Part shown: piece by piece, positions 1 through 8,928 of the stretch
Layout of the letters: each line of letters starts with the position of its first letter
How positions within the stretch are numbered: the first letter of the stretch is position 1
Source of the DNA: an uncultured Lachnospiraceae bacterium
GTDB taxonomy: Bacteria > Bacillota > Clostridia > Lachnospirales > Lachnospiraceae
Reading direction: 5' to 3'
Length of the DNA stretch: 64,000 nt
Assembly: GCA_934309145.1 (NCBI GenBank)
Contig: CAKRCW010000010.1
Span: 1-64,000 of the forward strand
Translations under genes and position numbers: made by a program
Notes under the pieces: model-generated
Database searches by the model: none
The model's input: only the letters and a program-made list of their open reading frames with translations
Told to the model about the DNA's origin: nothing

Positions 1-99
1 ATATTCCGGGACGTTTGCGACAGCCGGCACTTAATGAGTGCGAAGCACGAATTTAGTACCGATGCTCGGAGCAATCATGCGAAAGCGGTCCCGGAATAT
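1..99. repeat. Long-hairpin repeat, type 1 core, copy A (cut by window edge)
   Basis: This is the conserved core seen again near 21.04-21.12 kb and, inverted, near 59.37-59.45 kb. The outer ends pair (positions 1-12 with 88-99). Inside are an imperfect stem-loop around GAGTGCGAAGCACGA and a small stem-loop around TGCTCGGAGCA. The left arm lies outside the window, so arm length cannot be judged. The right-hand flank from 100 onward does not match the flanks of the other copies. It lies upstream of the YwmB-like gene. Confidence 0.8.
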
Positions 100-262
100 A
101 AACCGGCTGCCATATCAATAACCCACCCGTGACTGGGAATATGCCCGTGATTAATTTGCGGAAACAATAAGATTTGAAAAGCAAGGTATATTTTTTATTT
201 GTTGTGTCAACAATTCTTTTAAGTTCATTGCAAACAATAATATGAAGAAGGGGGTTAGCGCA

Positions 263-1024
263 ATGAATACTAAATCGAAGATATATGTTTTAATACTTAT
301 ATGGGTGGCTGTTTTAATTCAGCTATTTGTCAATTCATCTGTAAACAGGGAAAAGAAGCTGGTTGAGCAGGCAATGAGTACCGGTGTTGAAAATCTTACT
401 GAGAGCAGCGTTAAGGCATACGGCTTTTATGATAATGAGAAATATTCAACCGCAACTAAGGAGAATATGGCTAAGAGGCTTGCAGATAAGCTTGGTATAA
501 CCTCAGGTTACGATATAACACACAGACAGGATGGTGCAAATGAGACAACGGTTCTTACTAAGAGGGGTAAGATGGCTGATACTGTAATAAAAGTTATAAC
601 GCTTGGGGGTGCAGATGAGAATGGCAGTGATACATTTGAGAATTATATCATGGTTCAAATAGACCTTAAGAATGGAGTAGGCTCAGTTATTTATGATTAT
701 AAGGAGCTTCTTGTAGATATGTATGATGATCTTGGAATGGATTCTAATACTAATATATATATGTGCAGCCAGATAAAGGGAGAGCTTACAGATAGTGAGA
801 AGAATGAGCAGATAGAATCATTTTTAAATGAACTTGATGCAAAACAGGTTCAGAGGGATAGCTTTGACAATGTTGTATGCGTATACGGATATAGTCCTAA
901 TATTGATGAGTTTGTGTATCAGGGAGCAAATCGTGTAAATGTAAACATTGCATTTTCATATGACAGTGTGGACGATGTTACCTATGTTCACAGGGCAATT
1001 CCATTTGTGGACAGGTCTTTTTAA
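263..1024 (+). CDS. YwmB-like TATA-box-fold protein
   Basis: A 253-aa protein with one N-terminal hydrophobic segment (about residues 4-22), which predicts a membrane-anchored or secreted protein. The body is mixed alpha/beta and ends in a VCVYGYSPNIDEFV...RVNVNIAFSYDSVDDVTYVH-type region that resembles the YwmB family, which in Bacillus is encoded near cell-wall and sporulation genes and has no firm function. An in-frame ATG at 242 exists, but the purine-rich GAAGAAGGGGG lies just before 263, so the later start was chosen. It is followed by map. The family assignment rests on the C-terminal pattern only. Confidence 0.6.
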   Translation: MNTKSKIYVLILIWVAVLIQLFVNSSVNREKKLVEQAMSTGVENLTESSVKAYGFYDNEKYSTATKENMAKRLADKLGITSGYDITHRQDGANETTVLTKRGKMADTVIKVITLGGADENGSDTFENYIMVQIDLKNGVGSVIYDYKELLVDMYDDLGMDSNTNIYMCSQIKGELTDSEKNEQIESFLNELDAKQVQRDSFDNVVCVYGYSPNIDEFVYQGANRVNVNIAFSYDSVDDVTYVHRAIPFVDRSF

Positions 1025-1127
1025 TAGGGCTTTTTGCACCTTGTAATTCTTGTATTACCTCATATATTATGCTAAACTAACCTTGGTAGTCTGATGACTG
1101 CTTAGAGTATAGAAAGAAGTATAGTGT

Positions 1128-2000
1128 ATGATGAAAATTAGTAGAAATGATCCTTGCTGGTGTGGCAGCGGCAAGAAGTACAAGGTGTGCCACCAGGCCT
1201 TTGATGACAAGATTATGAAGGCTGCACATGAAGGTCATATTGTGCCTCCACGTAAGATAATTAAGAATGAAGAGCAGATTGCTAAGATTAAGGAAAGCTG
1301 CAAGATTAATATTGCTGTGCTTGATTATATCGAGAAACATATTCATGAGGGTATGAATACTGCTGAGATTGATAAAATAGTTTATGATATGACTACAGAT
1401 ATGGGTGGAATACCGGCACCTCTTAATTATGAGGGCTTCCCTTATTCTGTATGTACATCTGTAAATGAACAGGTTTGTCATGGGTTTCCTTCAAAGGATG
1501 TAATTCTTAAGGAGGGAGATATCATTAATGTCGACTGTTCAACAATTCTTGATGGTTATTTTTCTGACTCTTCGAGAATGTTCTGCATAGGAGAGGTTAG
1601 TCCGGAGAAGAAGAGGCTGGTTCGTGTAACAAAGGAATGTGTCTACAAGGGCTTGGAAGAGGTTAAGCCTTGGGGATATCTTGGAGATATGGGACAGGCT
1701 GTACATGACCATGCATATAGCAACGGATATACTGTTGTAAGAGAGATTGGGGGACATGGAGTAGGTCTTGAGTTCCATGAGGAGCCTTGGGTAGGCTATA
1801 ATTCTAAGCGTGGCACAGAGATGCTTATGGTACCAGGCATGATATTTACGATAGAACCTATGGTTAATATGGGTAAGGTTGGAATTTACACTGATGAGAA
1901 GAATGACTGGGAGGTTTATACAGATGACGGTCTGCCTTCTGCACAGTGGGAGATTATGGTACTTGTAACTGAAGATGGACATGAAGTTTTGTGTTGGTAA
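1128..2000 (+). CDS. map: Methionine aminopeptidase with N-terminal SEC-C zinc motif
   Basis: A 290-aa type I methionyl aminopeptidase, which removes the initiator methionine from new proteins. Residues 5-22 form a SEC-C metal-binding motif (C10, C12, C21, H22). Residues about 45-290 are the pita-bread fold with the substrate histidine H118 (VCHGF) and the metal ligands D136, D147, H210, E243 and E275, plus H217. All expected catalytic residues are present. The start is the first of two adjacent ATGs. The SEC-C extension is known in a clostridial subset of the family and is thought to help ribosome association; that role is inferred. Confidence 0.93.
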   Translation: MMKISRNDPCWCGSGKKYKVCHQAFDDKIMKAAHEGHIVPPRKIIKNEEQIAKIKESCKINIAVLDYIEKHIHEGMNTAEIDKIVYDMTTDMGGIPAPLNYEGFPYSVCTSVNEQVCHGFPSKDVILKEGDIINVDCSTILDGYFSDSSRMFCIGEVSPEKKRLVRVTKECVYKGLEEVKPWGYLGDMGQAVHDHAYSNGYTVVREIGGHGVGLEFHEEPWVGYNSKRGTEMLMVPGMIFTIEPMVNMGKVGIYTDEKNDWEVYTDDGLPSAQWEIMVLVTEDGHEVLCW

Positions 2001-2019
2001 GTAATAATTGGTAGGTAAT

Positions 2020-4845
2020 ATGTTAAAGAGACAGGCAAAAGAGAAGAAATATATATTAGATTGGAATAATTACATAGCAAAGGCAAGAGAGGCAGTCAGT
2101 GAGGGCTGTGTCCTTGTAAAAAATGATAATAATGCTCTTCCCATGGCTGCCGGAACATTAGTATCTGTATTTGGCAGAATACAGACGCACTACTATAAGA
2201 GTGGTGTGGGATCAGGAGGAATGGTTAATGTAGACACTGTAACCGGCATATTGGAGGGCTTGGAGAACAGTGGAAAGATAGCCATTAATGGTGAGCTTTT
2301 AGAAGAATATATTGCATGGGAGAGGGAGAATCCTTATGATGAGGGCTGTGGCTGGGGTAAAGAGCCTTGGTCACAGAAGGAGATGCCTCTTTCTGATGAG
2401 ACAGTTATAAGGGCGAGCGGCAAATCTCAGATAGCTTTGGTTATTATAGGACGTACAGCAGGCGAGGACAGAGATGCGGGGGATGTGAGTGGTTCATACA
2501 GGCTTACAGAGACCGAGGAGGATATGCTTGACAAGGTGAGGCTGTATTTTGAGAAGGTTGTAGTGGTGCTGAATGTCGGTGGAATAATTGACATGACATT
2601 TATCGATAAATACTCTCCTGACGCTGTTCTTATCGCATGGCAGGGCGGCATGGTCGGAGGAGATGGAGTAGCCGATGTATTAACAGGTGTAGTTTCTCCG
2701 TCAGGCAAGCTTACAGATACTATTGCTTATAACATAGAGGATTATCCTGCATTTGGACATTTTGGAGACAGAGAGAAGAATTACTATGTTGAAGATATAT
2801 ATGTTGGATATAGATATTTTGAAACCTTTGCAAAAGAGAAGGTAAGATATCCGTTCGGATATGGATTATCCTACACGCACTTTGATATATCAGTAGATGA
2901 GTATGAGGTTGATGCTGCTACAAGTGATATGAGAGTTTTAGCTCGCGTTGAGAATACAGGTGATGCAAACGGAAAAGAGGTTGTCTGCATATACGTTGGT
3001 GCCGCGTCAGGAAAGCTTGGCAGACCATCAAAGGAGCTTATCGCATTTGGTAAGACGGACACACTTGCCCCTGGAGAAGTGGCACATCTTGAGTTCCATA
3101 TTACGGGCGCTACATTTGCAACCTTTGATGACAGCGGTGCTACAGGTTATAGGTGCTGTAAGGTGTTAGAGTCAGGAGTGTATAATATATATGTAGGTAA
3201 TGATGTGAGCAGGGCAGCTCTTGCCTTTTCATATGTATTGCCGGAGCTTATAGTGACTGAGAGATTGTCAGATGCATATGCACCTACATCAGAGTTCAAG
3301 AGAATTAAACCGATAGATGATATAACAGGTAATAATGTATATGGCAACCGGGAGCTGGGCGAGGAGCAGGTACCTCTTGCTATCTCAAAAGATACAGAAT
3401 ATATAGAGAATCAGAGTATAGATATATTACCTGAAACGAAGAACGATCTGGCAACGATAAAACTTTCAGATGTATACCTTGGCAATGCCGGTATGAACGA
3501 GTTTATTATGCAGATGACAGACGAGGACCTTACAGCTATTGTAAGTGGTGAGGGCATGGGAAGTCCACTTGTAACTCCGGGTACTGCGTCAGCCTTTGGA
3601 GGTGTATCTAAGAGACTAAGGAGTATGGGTATTCCTGCTGTCTGTACGAGTGATGGTCCTTCCGGTATCAGAATGGATTGCGGAACAAAGGCATTCAGCC
3701 TCCCAATAGGTATAATGCTCGGATGTACATTTAATGTTGAGCTTGTGAGTGAGCTTTATTATTATACAGGAATGGAGCTTGTAGCTAATCGTATAGAGTG
3801 TCTGCTAGGACCGGGGATGAATATACACAGATATCCGCTGAATGGTCGTAATTTTGAATATTATTCGGAAGATCCGCTTGTAACAGGTGCATTTGCGATA
3901 GCGTTCTTAAAGGGATTAAAGACATGGAATGTGTCTGGTGCCATGAAGCATTTCTGTGGCAATAATCAGGAGCTCGGAAGAAGAACCGCTGATTCTGTTA
4001 TTTCGGAGAGGGCACTTAGGGATATATATCTTAAGGGCTTTGAGATGGCTGTAAAGAGCGGTTACGCTGATGCAATTATGACCTCGTATGGTGTGGTAAA
4101 TGGAATACGTACAGCAGAGTGCTATGACCTTTGTACAACGATTCTTCGAGATGAGTGGGGCTTTAATGGAATAGTTATGACAGACTGGTGGGCAAATATA
4201 AGCAGTGAGCCGGAGATAAGTCCTAAGAACGGGTTCAGGCTTATGGTTCGCTCGCAGAATGATATATTCATGGTTAATAATGATGCCGCAGATAATGATT
4301 ACACAGAGGTAAGCCTTAGATTGCTTTGCGATGATGACCGCTACAGAGCATGGCTTAGAAGAAGTGCTGCTAATATATGCGAGTTTGTAATGAGAAGCAG
4401 AGCTATGAGCAGACTTATGAACGAGGCATTTGATATAGAGATTATAAATCGTGCTGAGGAGGATAATCAGGACGATATATGGAATCTTGAGTATATCAGG
4501 GTTGATGGTTATTTGTCGTATGACCTTTCATATAAGGAGTCCAAGAAGGGTACTAATTATGTTATGCCTACGGACACAGTAAAGCCGGGAACCTATGAGG
4601 TAAGTCTTACAGGAGTTTCATATGCTGATGAGCTGGCGCAGATACCTTGCACGTTGTTTGCAACGGGTACGCCGGTTGCGACGTTTACATTCAATGGTTC
4701 AAATGGAGAGCCTGTCACAATTAAGAAGAATATTATTCTCTACAGGAGAAAATGCCTGAATCGTCTGTATGTTTCGGCTAATGGAGTGACACTCACCAAT
4801 ATAACATTTAAATTTGTGTCGGATGACATAAGTATGACCTTTTAA
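2020..4845 (+). CDS. Glycoside hydrolase family 3 beta-glucosidase, reversed domain order
   Basis: A 941-aa GH3 enzyme that hydrolyses beta-glucosides, probably cytoplasmic because no signal peptide is visible. The domains run in the reversed order described for Butyrivibrio and Ruminococcus albus enzymes. The GH3 C-terminal (alpha/beta sandwich) domain comes first (about residues 20-240), then a fibronectin-III-like domain (about 280-400), then the TIM barrel (about 480-780) with GPGMNIHRYPLNGRNFEYYSEDP-type, KHFCGNNQE and SERALRDIYL segments. The nucleophile is Asp in MTDWW, about residue 722. A C-terminal beta-rich extension follows. The reading frame opens at a TTG at 2008; ATG 2020 was preferred. 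It begins 19 nt after map. Confidence 0.9.
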   Translation: MLKRQAKEKKYILDWNNYIAKAREAVSEGCVLVKNDNNALPMAAGTLVSVFGRIQTHYYKSGVGSGGMVNVDTVTGILEGLENSGKIAINGELLEEYIAWERENPYDEGCGWGKEPWSQKEMPLSDETVIRASGKSQIALVIIGRTAGEDRDAGDVSGSYRLTETEEDMLDKVRLYFEKVVVVLNVGGIIDMTFIDKYSPDAVLIAWQGGMVGGDGVADVLTGVVSPSGKLTDTIAYNIEDYPAFGHFGDREKNYYVEDIYVGYRYFETFAKEKVRYPFGYGLSYTHFDISVDEYEVDAATSDMRVLARVENTGDANGKEVVCIYVGAASGKLGRPSKELIAFGKTDTLAPGEVAHLEFHITGATFATFDDSGATGYRCCKVLESGVYNIYVGNDVSRAALAFSYVLPELIVTERLSDAYAPTSEFKRIKPIDDITGNNVYGNRELGEEQVPLAISKDTEYIENQSIDILPETKNDLATIKLSDVYLGNAGMNEFIMQMTDEDLTAIVSGEGMGSPLVTPGTASAFGGVSKRLRSMGIPAVCTSDGPSGIRMDCGTKAFSLPIGIMLGCTFNVELVSELYYYTGMELVANRIECLLGPGMNIHRYPLNGRNFEYYSEDPLVTGAFAIAFLKGLKTWNVSGAMKHFCGNNQELGRRTADSVISERALRDIYLKGFEMAVKSGYADAIMTSYGVVNGIRTAECYDLCTTILRDEWGFNGIVMTDWWANISSEPEISPKNGFRLMVRSQNDIFMVNNDAADNDYTEVSLRLLCDDDRYRAWLRRSAANICEFVMRSRAMSRLMNEAFDIEIINRAEEDNQDDIWNLEYIRVDGYLSYDLSYKESKKGTNYVMPTDTVKPGTYEVSLTGVSYADELAQIPCTLFATGTPVATFTFNGSNGEPVTIKKNIILYRRKCLNRLYVSANGVTLTNITFKFVSDDISMTF

Positions 4846-4883
4846 TGCATATATATAGTTGATAAATATATGCAGGTGGTTTT

Positions 4884-5333
4884 ATGAACAAACATATAAA
4901 GAAATTGATTTTGGCAGCAATTATTGTATTGCTGCCATTTTCTGCCTTGGGATGTGGGAAAAAGGAGGAGTCAAAGCGAAAGGATATAGATTTTACGGTG
5001 TGCGATAAAACGCGTATGCCGGAGGAGCTTATATCTATTATAGAGGAGAAGAAGCTAAAGACATTTAAGCTTACATATGTAAACAATAATTATCTGTATA
5101 TTGCCATAGGCTATGGTGAGCATGACAGAAGAAATCTTAATGTTGTCGTAAATGATTTGTATATGACGGACAATGCCATATATGTCGATACCAGCCTTAC
5201 TACAACTGAGCAGCTGGAGGAGATAGCGAGCCAGACAGACGCGGATATAGCGGGTGGTGAGGCATCCATGTGTCCGTATATAGTTCTGAAATGTGAAAAA
5301 TACGAGCTGCCGGTTATCTTTGACATAGATTAA
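4884..5333 (+). CDS. Lipoprotein with PrcB-like C-terminal domain
   Basis: A 149-aa protein with a lysine-rich start, a hydrophobic stretch and a lipobox (SALGC, Cys24), so probably a lipid-anchored surface protein. The rest (GYGEHDRRNLNVVV, IYVDTSL, CPYIVLKCE) resembles the PrcB_C fold seen in small Clostridia lipoproteins; no catalytic motif is visible. A short AT-rich hairpin (4847-4873) lies between the GH3 stop codon and the AGGTGG ribosome site. It may be cotranscribed with the GH3 gene. Its function is unknown; PrcB-like is a tentative label. Confidence 0.6.
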   Translation: MNKHIKKLILAAIIVLLPFSALGCGKKEESKRKDIDFTVCDKTRMPEELISIIEEKKLKTFKLTYVNNNYLYIAIGYGEHDRRNLNVVVNDLYMTDNAIYVDTSLTTTEQLEEIASQTDADIAGGEASMCPYIVLKCEKYELPVIFDID

Positions 5334-5418
5334 ATAAAAAATAGTCATAAATAAATATCGGTGGAATATATTTTAAAACATAGATGTTGATATTATATAT
5401 AGGATGGGTGGAGGATAT

Positions 5419-6969
5419 ATGGAATTAAGCAGGAAAGATATACATACAAGCATTTTAATGTCGTCAAAATATTCGCAGATAACTATAGATGATGATTTCA
5501 ATATACCTGATGCTAAGGAGGATATTGATAAGATAATTGCCAAAAATGGGTACATAGTTGTTGAGGAGATAAGCCCTGAGGAGGGCAGAGTCAGGGTAAC
5601 CGGAAGCGTGTGTTTTAATGTGTTGTATAAGACTGCGGGTGACAAGCCTGATATAGAGGTGTATGAGGGAGAGATACCATTTGAGGACCATGTAAATGTG
5701 GATGGTGTTACCCATATGAATACCGCATGCTGTCAGTGTATATTGGAGGATATAACTGTCACCATGATTAATTCCAGAAAATTAGAGGTAAGAGGTCTTA
5801 TCGGTAATGATGTAAGCGTATACGAGGATAATAAAATAAATGCGGCTGTTGACCTTGAAAATGGGCAGGGGATTGAGTGTCAGTATAAGAATGCACTTAT
5901 AACTGAGACTGCCATATCAAAGCATGATGTTTTTAAGATAAAGGAGGAGGTAGATATCCCCCAGAATAAGCCCAATATAAGGGAGATATTGTGGAGCTCT
6001 GTTGAGCTTAGAAATATAGAGACCAAGGCTGTCGGTGATAAGATATATGTTCGTGGCGAGGTGGAGATATTTGTTATCTATAAGGGTCAGGAGGAGCATT
6101 TGCCTATACAGTATTTGTTCTCAGCAAGAACCATCTCCAAGGAGCTTGAGTGTGCTGGTGCAAATGAAGATATGATTCTTGAGGCAGAATGTAAGATGGG
6201 CAAGGGTGATGTGTCAGTAAGGCAGGATGCTGATGGAGAGGACAGAGTAATAGGTGTGGATTACAATGTCGATATGGAGATAAAGATGTATGAGGATAAG
6301 GAAATTAGGCTTTTGAGTGATTTGTATTCACCTCAGGCTGAGATTGAGCCAGAGACGGAGAGCTTTTCGTATGAAAATCTTCTTATGAGAAATCTCGCAA
6401 AGGCGAAGATAAATCACAGAAAGCGTATAGCCGGTGATGAAGCTAAGCTTCTTCAGATATGTCACATATACGGAAGTGTGGAGATTGATGATATTGATAT
6501 ACAGGCAAATCAGGTGGCAGTTTCAGGAATTGTGAAAACCTGTATATTGTACATATCGGCAGATGATGAGCCAATGAACTGTATGGAGGTAGACATACCA
6601 TTTAACTATGATGTGGAAACTATGTCGTTATCTAAGGAAGACGCTGTAAGGATAGTGCCTGGCTTAGACCAGCTTGGCGCAACACTGCTTAACAGTGAGG
6701 AGGTCGAGATAAAGGCACAGGTTAATCTTGGAATATCCATATTCTCACACACAAGCACAGATGTTATAACTGATATGAAGGTATCGCCTATAGATTATGA
6801 GAAAAAGGCAAAAATGCCGGGAATAGTTGGTTATATAGTAAAGAATGGTGATACGCTATGGTCAATAGCGAGAAAATATTATGCAACCACGGACTCAATA
6901 AGAGAGGTAAATAATCTTGAGAGTGATTATGTGCAGGAAGGTGACCGCCTAATTATCGTGAAGTCGTAG
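5419..6969 (+). CDS. SPOCS-domain protein with C-terminal LysM
   Basis: A 516-aa protein starting MELSRKDIHTS after a GGTGGAGG site; an upstream in-frame ATG at 5404 overlaps that site and was rejected. The body contains repeated DUF3794/SPOCS-type segments (about residues 10-170, 180-300 and 320-450), and residues about 465-515 form a LysM peptidoglycan-binding domain (VKNGDTLWSIARKYYATTDS). SPOCS-LysM proteins belong to the SafA/SpoVID-like spore-coat group and are common in Clostridia. A role in spore-envelope assembly is inferred from domains and from the nearby germination genes. Confidence 0.85.
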   Translation: MELSRKDIHTSILMSSKYSQITIDDDFNIPDAKEDIDKIIAKNGYIVVEEISPEEGRVRVTGSVCFNVLYKTAGDKPDIEVYEGEIPFEDHVNVDGVTHMNTACCQCILEDITVTMINSRKLEVRGLIGNDVSVYEDNKINAAVDLENGQGIECQYKNALITETAISKHDVFKIKEEVDIPQNKPNIREILWSSVELRNIETKAVGDKIYVRGEVEIFVIYKGQEEHLPIQYLFSARTISKELECAGANEDMILEAECKMGKGDVSVRQDADGEDRVIGVDYNVDMEIKMYEDKEIRLLSDLYSPQAEIEPETESFSYENLLMRNLAKAKINHRKRIAGDEAKLLQICHIYGSVEIDDIDIQANQVAVSGIVKTCILYISADDEPMNCMEVDIPFNYDVETMSLSKEDAVRIVPGLDQLGATLLNSEEVEIKAQVNLGISIFSHTSTDVITDMKVSPIDYEKKAKMPGIVGYIVKNGDTLWSIARKYYATTDSIREVNNLESDYVQEGDRLIIVKS

Positions 6970-7006
6970 GAAGGTCGTATAATAATTAATTATTGAAACA
7001 TAGAAA

Positions 7007-7216
7007 ATACGCCATATGTGGGTGTGTAATTGTGATGACAACCAGACTGCTTAGTATATCTTACATATATTTTTTTCAATCAAGTGTGCTGCGGACGAAT
7101 GTCTGAGCAAAGCGAGTTTTCGTGAGCAGTGCACAATAAAAGATTGAAAAAAATATGTGTTAGATATACTTGCAGTCGTAAAGTTGCAAACAATTATACA
7201 CCTATATATGGCGTAT
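7007..7216. repeat. Long intergenic hairpin, type 2 core (copy D)
   Basis: Arms of about 70 nt, 7007-7080 and 7141-7216, are inverted copies with scattered mismatches and a small length difference. They begin ATACGCCATAT and end ATATGGCGTAT, and the inner ends CAATC/GATTG also pair. The centre (about 7083-7133) is a GC-richer core that folds on itself (GTGCTGC with GCAG and GTGCAC; ACGAA with TTCGT) and is unrelated to the type 1 core. It lies between the ends of two convergent genes. Confidence 0.75.
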
Positions 7217-7231
7217 GGTATGTTTTAAAAA

Positions 7232-7837
7232 TTAATTTTTAGCGTCCTTAGCCCACTCATCGAGCATTTCATTTATTCTGTCATAGGTCTTTGAAGATAT
7301 CTCAGGAAGCTTGTCTCCCCAAGTCTTTGTGGCCTGTGAAAATCCTTTTTCGATAGCCTGACGCATCTCTTCAATCTTGCTGGAATCACCACCGGTTAAT
7401 GCCTTTGCAAATGAAACGATTCTCTCGGCTGTCTGCTCAACGCCCCAGTAACCATCATCGGCAACGTCCTTCTTTGCCTGTGCTACTGTTGCGGCATCTA
7501 CAGAAACCTCACCTGACTGTACACCCTTCATAAGGTCACTTAAGGTGGAGTATTTGTAGGTGTCACTCTGCTTTGTCATAAGCTTCTCTACCAGAGATGC
7601 TAACTGAGAATAGCGTGCCTCAGCATCAGACTTTAATTTGTCGATGGTAGCCTGATCGGTTTTACCACTTTTGCCTGCTGATGTATAAGTAACATCAGTT
7701 TTTGCTGTTGATTTCTCGTATACTGCTGCCTCGTCCTTAGCGTCAGCCTTTACTTTCTCTGCGTTAGATGAAGCAGGCTGGGTGGCAGGTGTTGTATAAG
7801 CAGCATAGGTGTTTGAATTAATTCCGTTTAATTCCAT
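7232..7837 (-). CDS. DUF5610-like conserved protein
   Basis: A 201-aa protein. The longest frame opens at 7885, but AAGGAGGGTTAT lies just before the ATG at 7837, giving MELNGINSNTYAAY as the start. The N-terminal third is low-complexity and rich in Ala, Thr and Lys. The C-terminal half is helical and conserved in character (GYWGVEQTAERIVSFAKAL, then FSQATKTWG and KTYDRINEMLDEW), resembling DUF5610 proteins of unknown function. There is no signal peptide or membrane segment. It is divergent from ispE and has a structured leader. Confidence 0.65.
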   Translation of the reverse strand: MELNGINSNTYAAYTTPATQPASSNAEKVKADAKDEAAVYEKSTAKTDVTYTSAGKSGKTDQATIDKLKSDAEARYSQLASLVEKLMTKQSDTYKYSTLSDLMKGVQSGEVSVDAATVAQAKKDVADDGYWGVEQTAERIVSFAKALTGGDSSKIEEMRQAIEKGFSQATKTWGDKLPEISSKTYDRINEMLDEWAKDAKN

Positions 7838-7874
7838 TTCTATAACCCTCCTTGGTTTTATAGTGTTTAGAATA

Positions 7875-7916
7875 GGCTCCGGCAACCGATGATACCACCA
7901 TCATGTCACCAGAGCC
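7875..7916 (-). promoter_or_regulatory. Structured 5' leader of the DUF5610-like gene
   Basis: Read on the minus strand, GGCTCTGG (7916-7909) pairs with CCGGAGCC (7882-7875), with an inner ATGA/TCAT stem around a GGTGGTAT loop. The hairpin ends about 40 nt upstream of the start codon. No T-run follows it. It matches no riboswitch class I can name, so it is recorded only as a stable leader hairpin. Confidence 0.45.
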
Positions 7917-7966
7917 TCTGGTTGTTTCATTATATATATCGGCATTTAAATAATAATATTTAACTC

Positions 7967-7995
7967 TTGATGAAAACAAAAAGAAAAGATAAAAT
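7967..7995 (+). promoter_or_regulatory. Sigma-A-type promoter for ispE
   Basis: TTGATG (7967-7972) and TAAAAT (7990-7995) are separated by exactly 17 nt and lie about 50 nt upstream of the ispE ribosome site. This is a consensus-like vegetative promoter. Confidence 0.6.
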
Positions 7996-8043
7996 AAGAA
8001 TGTATATTGTATACACTATATGGTTGCACAGGAGGGAGAACTT

Positions 8044-8928
8044 GTGAAAACAATAATAAAAAATGCATATGCCAAGGTTAATCTGGCACTTGATGTGCTT
8101 GGAAAACGACCTGACGGATATCACGAGGTGAGCATGGTTATGCAGAATTTAAGCCTGCATGACACATTGACATTTGAGGCAGATTATGCAGATGATGTTG
8201 ATATAAAGCTTACCTGCAACAGGAATGATATCCCTTTAAATGAGAATAATCTTGTCTATAAGGCTATTCTTCTCATGTTTGATAAATATAATATAAAGGC
8301 ACATATCAATGTACACATTGACAAGCAGATCCCTGTAGAAGCAGGTATGGCGGGCGGAAGTACGGATTGTGCGGCATGTTTTCATGTTATAAATGAGCTG
8401 TTTGAGATAGAGGCAGACTTAGATACGCTTATGAAGCTTGGTGTTACACTTGGAGCAGATGTACCGTACTGTATTATGGGACGCACAGCATTATCCGAGG
8501 GAATAGGTGAGGTGCTGACACCTGTTACACCACTTGCTGATTGTTATGTGCTTGTGGCGAAGCCTCCAATTAGTGTGAGTACGGGAATGGTGTATAAGAG
8601 CCTTGACGCCAAAGAAATATGTGAGCATCCAGACGTTGCAAGGATGGTAGGAGCATTAGAACGTGGAAGTATACAGGATGTGGCAGAGCATATGGCAAAT
8701 GTGCTTGAGAGCGTTACAGTGGAGCTTTATCCGGAGATAGAGATACTTAAGGATATTATGAAGGAGCAGGGCGCATTAAATGCGATAATGAGTGGAAGTG
8801 GACCTACAGTGTTTGGCTTATATGAGGATAAGGCGGCGGCAGATAAGGCAGCAGCTTATATAGGAGATAAGGGATTATCCACAGAGATATATGTTACAAA
8901 ACCGGTATCAGGAGGTGCAGAAAAATGA
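8044..8928 (+). CDS. ispE: 4-diphosphocytidyl-2-C-methyl-D-erythritol kinase
   Basis: A 294-aa GHMP kinase that phosphorylates CDP-methylerythritol in the non-mevalonate isoprenoid pathway. It shows the N-terminal AYAKVNLALDVLGKRPDGYHE signature, the ATP-binding loop PVEAGMAGGSTDCAA, and the C-terminal GSGPTVFGL motif. An ATG frame opens at 8020, but CAGGAGGGAG lies inside that extension and directs the GTG at 8044, so the protein starts VKTIIKNAYAKVN. The stop overlaps the next start by 4 nt, so it is translationally coupled to the FCD regulator. Confidence 0.93.
   Translation: MKTIIKNAYAKVNLALDVLGKRPDGYHEVSMVMQNLSLHDTLTFEADYADDVDIKLTCNRNDIPLNENNLVYKAILLMFDKYNIKAHINVHIDKQIPVEAGMAGGSTDCAACFHVINELFEIEADLDTLMKLGVTLGADVPYCIMGRTALSEGIGEVLTPVTPLADCYVLVAKPPISVSTGMVYKSLDAKEICEHPDVARMVGALERGSIQDVAEHMANVLESVTVELYPEIEILKDIMKEQGALNAIMSGSGPTVFGLYEDKAAADKAAAYIGDKGLSTEIYVTKPVSGGAEK

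Noticed and set aside
1539..1982. 147-aa minus-strand open frame inside map
   Set aside because: It is antisense to the conserved catalytic domain and lacks a ribosome site.
7007..7216. Simple bidirectional terminator between convergent genes
   Set aside because: The pairing extends over about 70 nt each side with a folded core and there is no T-run next to a compact stem; termination may be a side effect.
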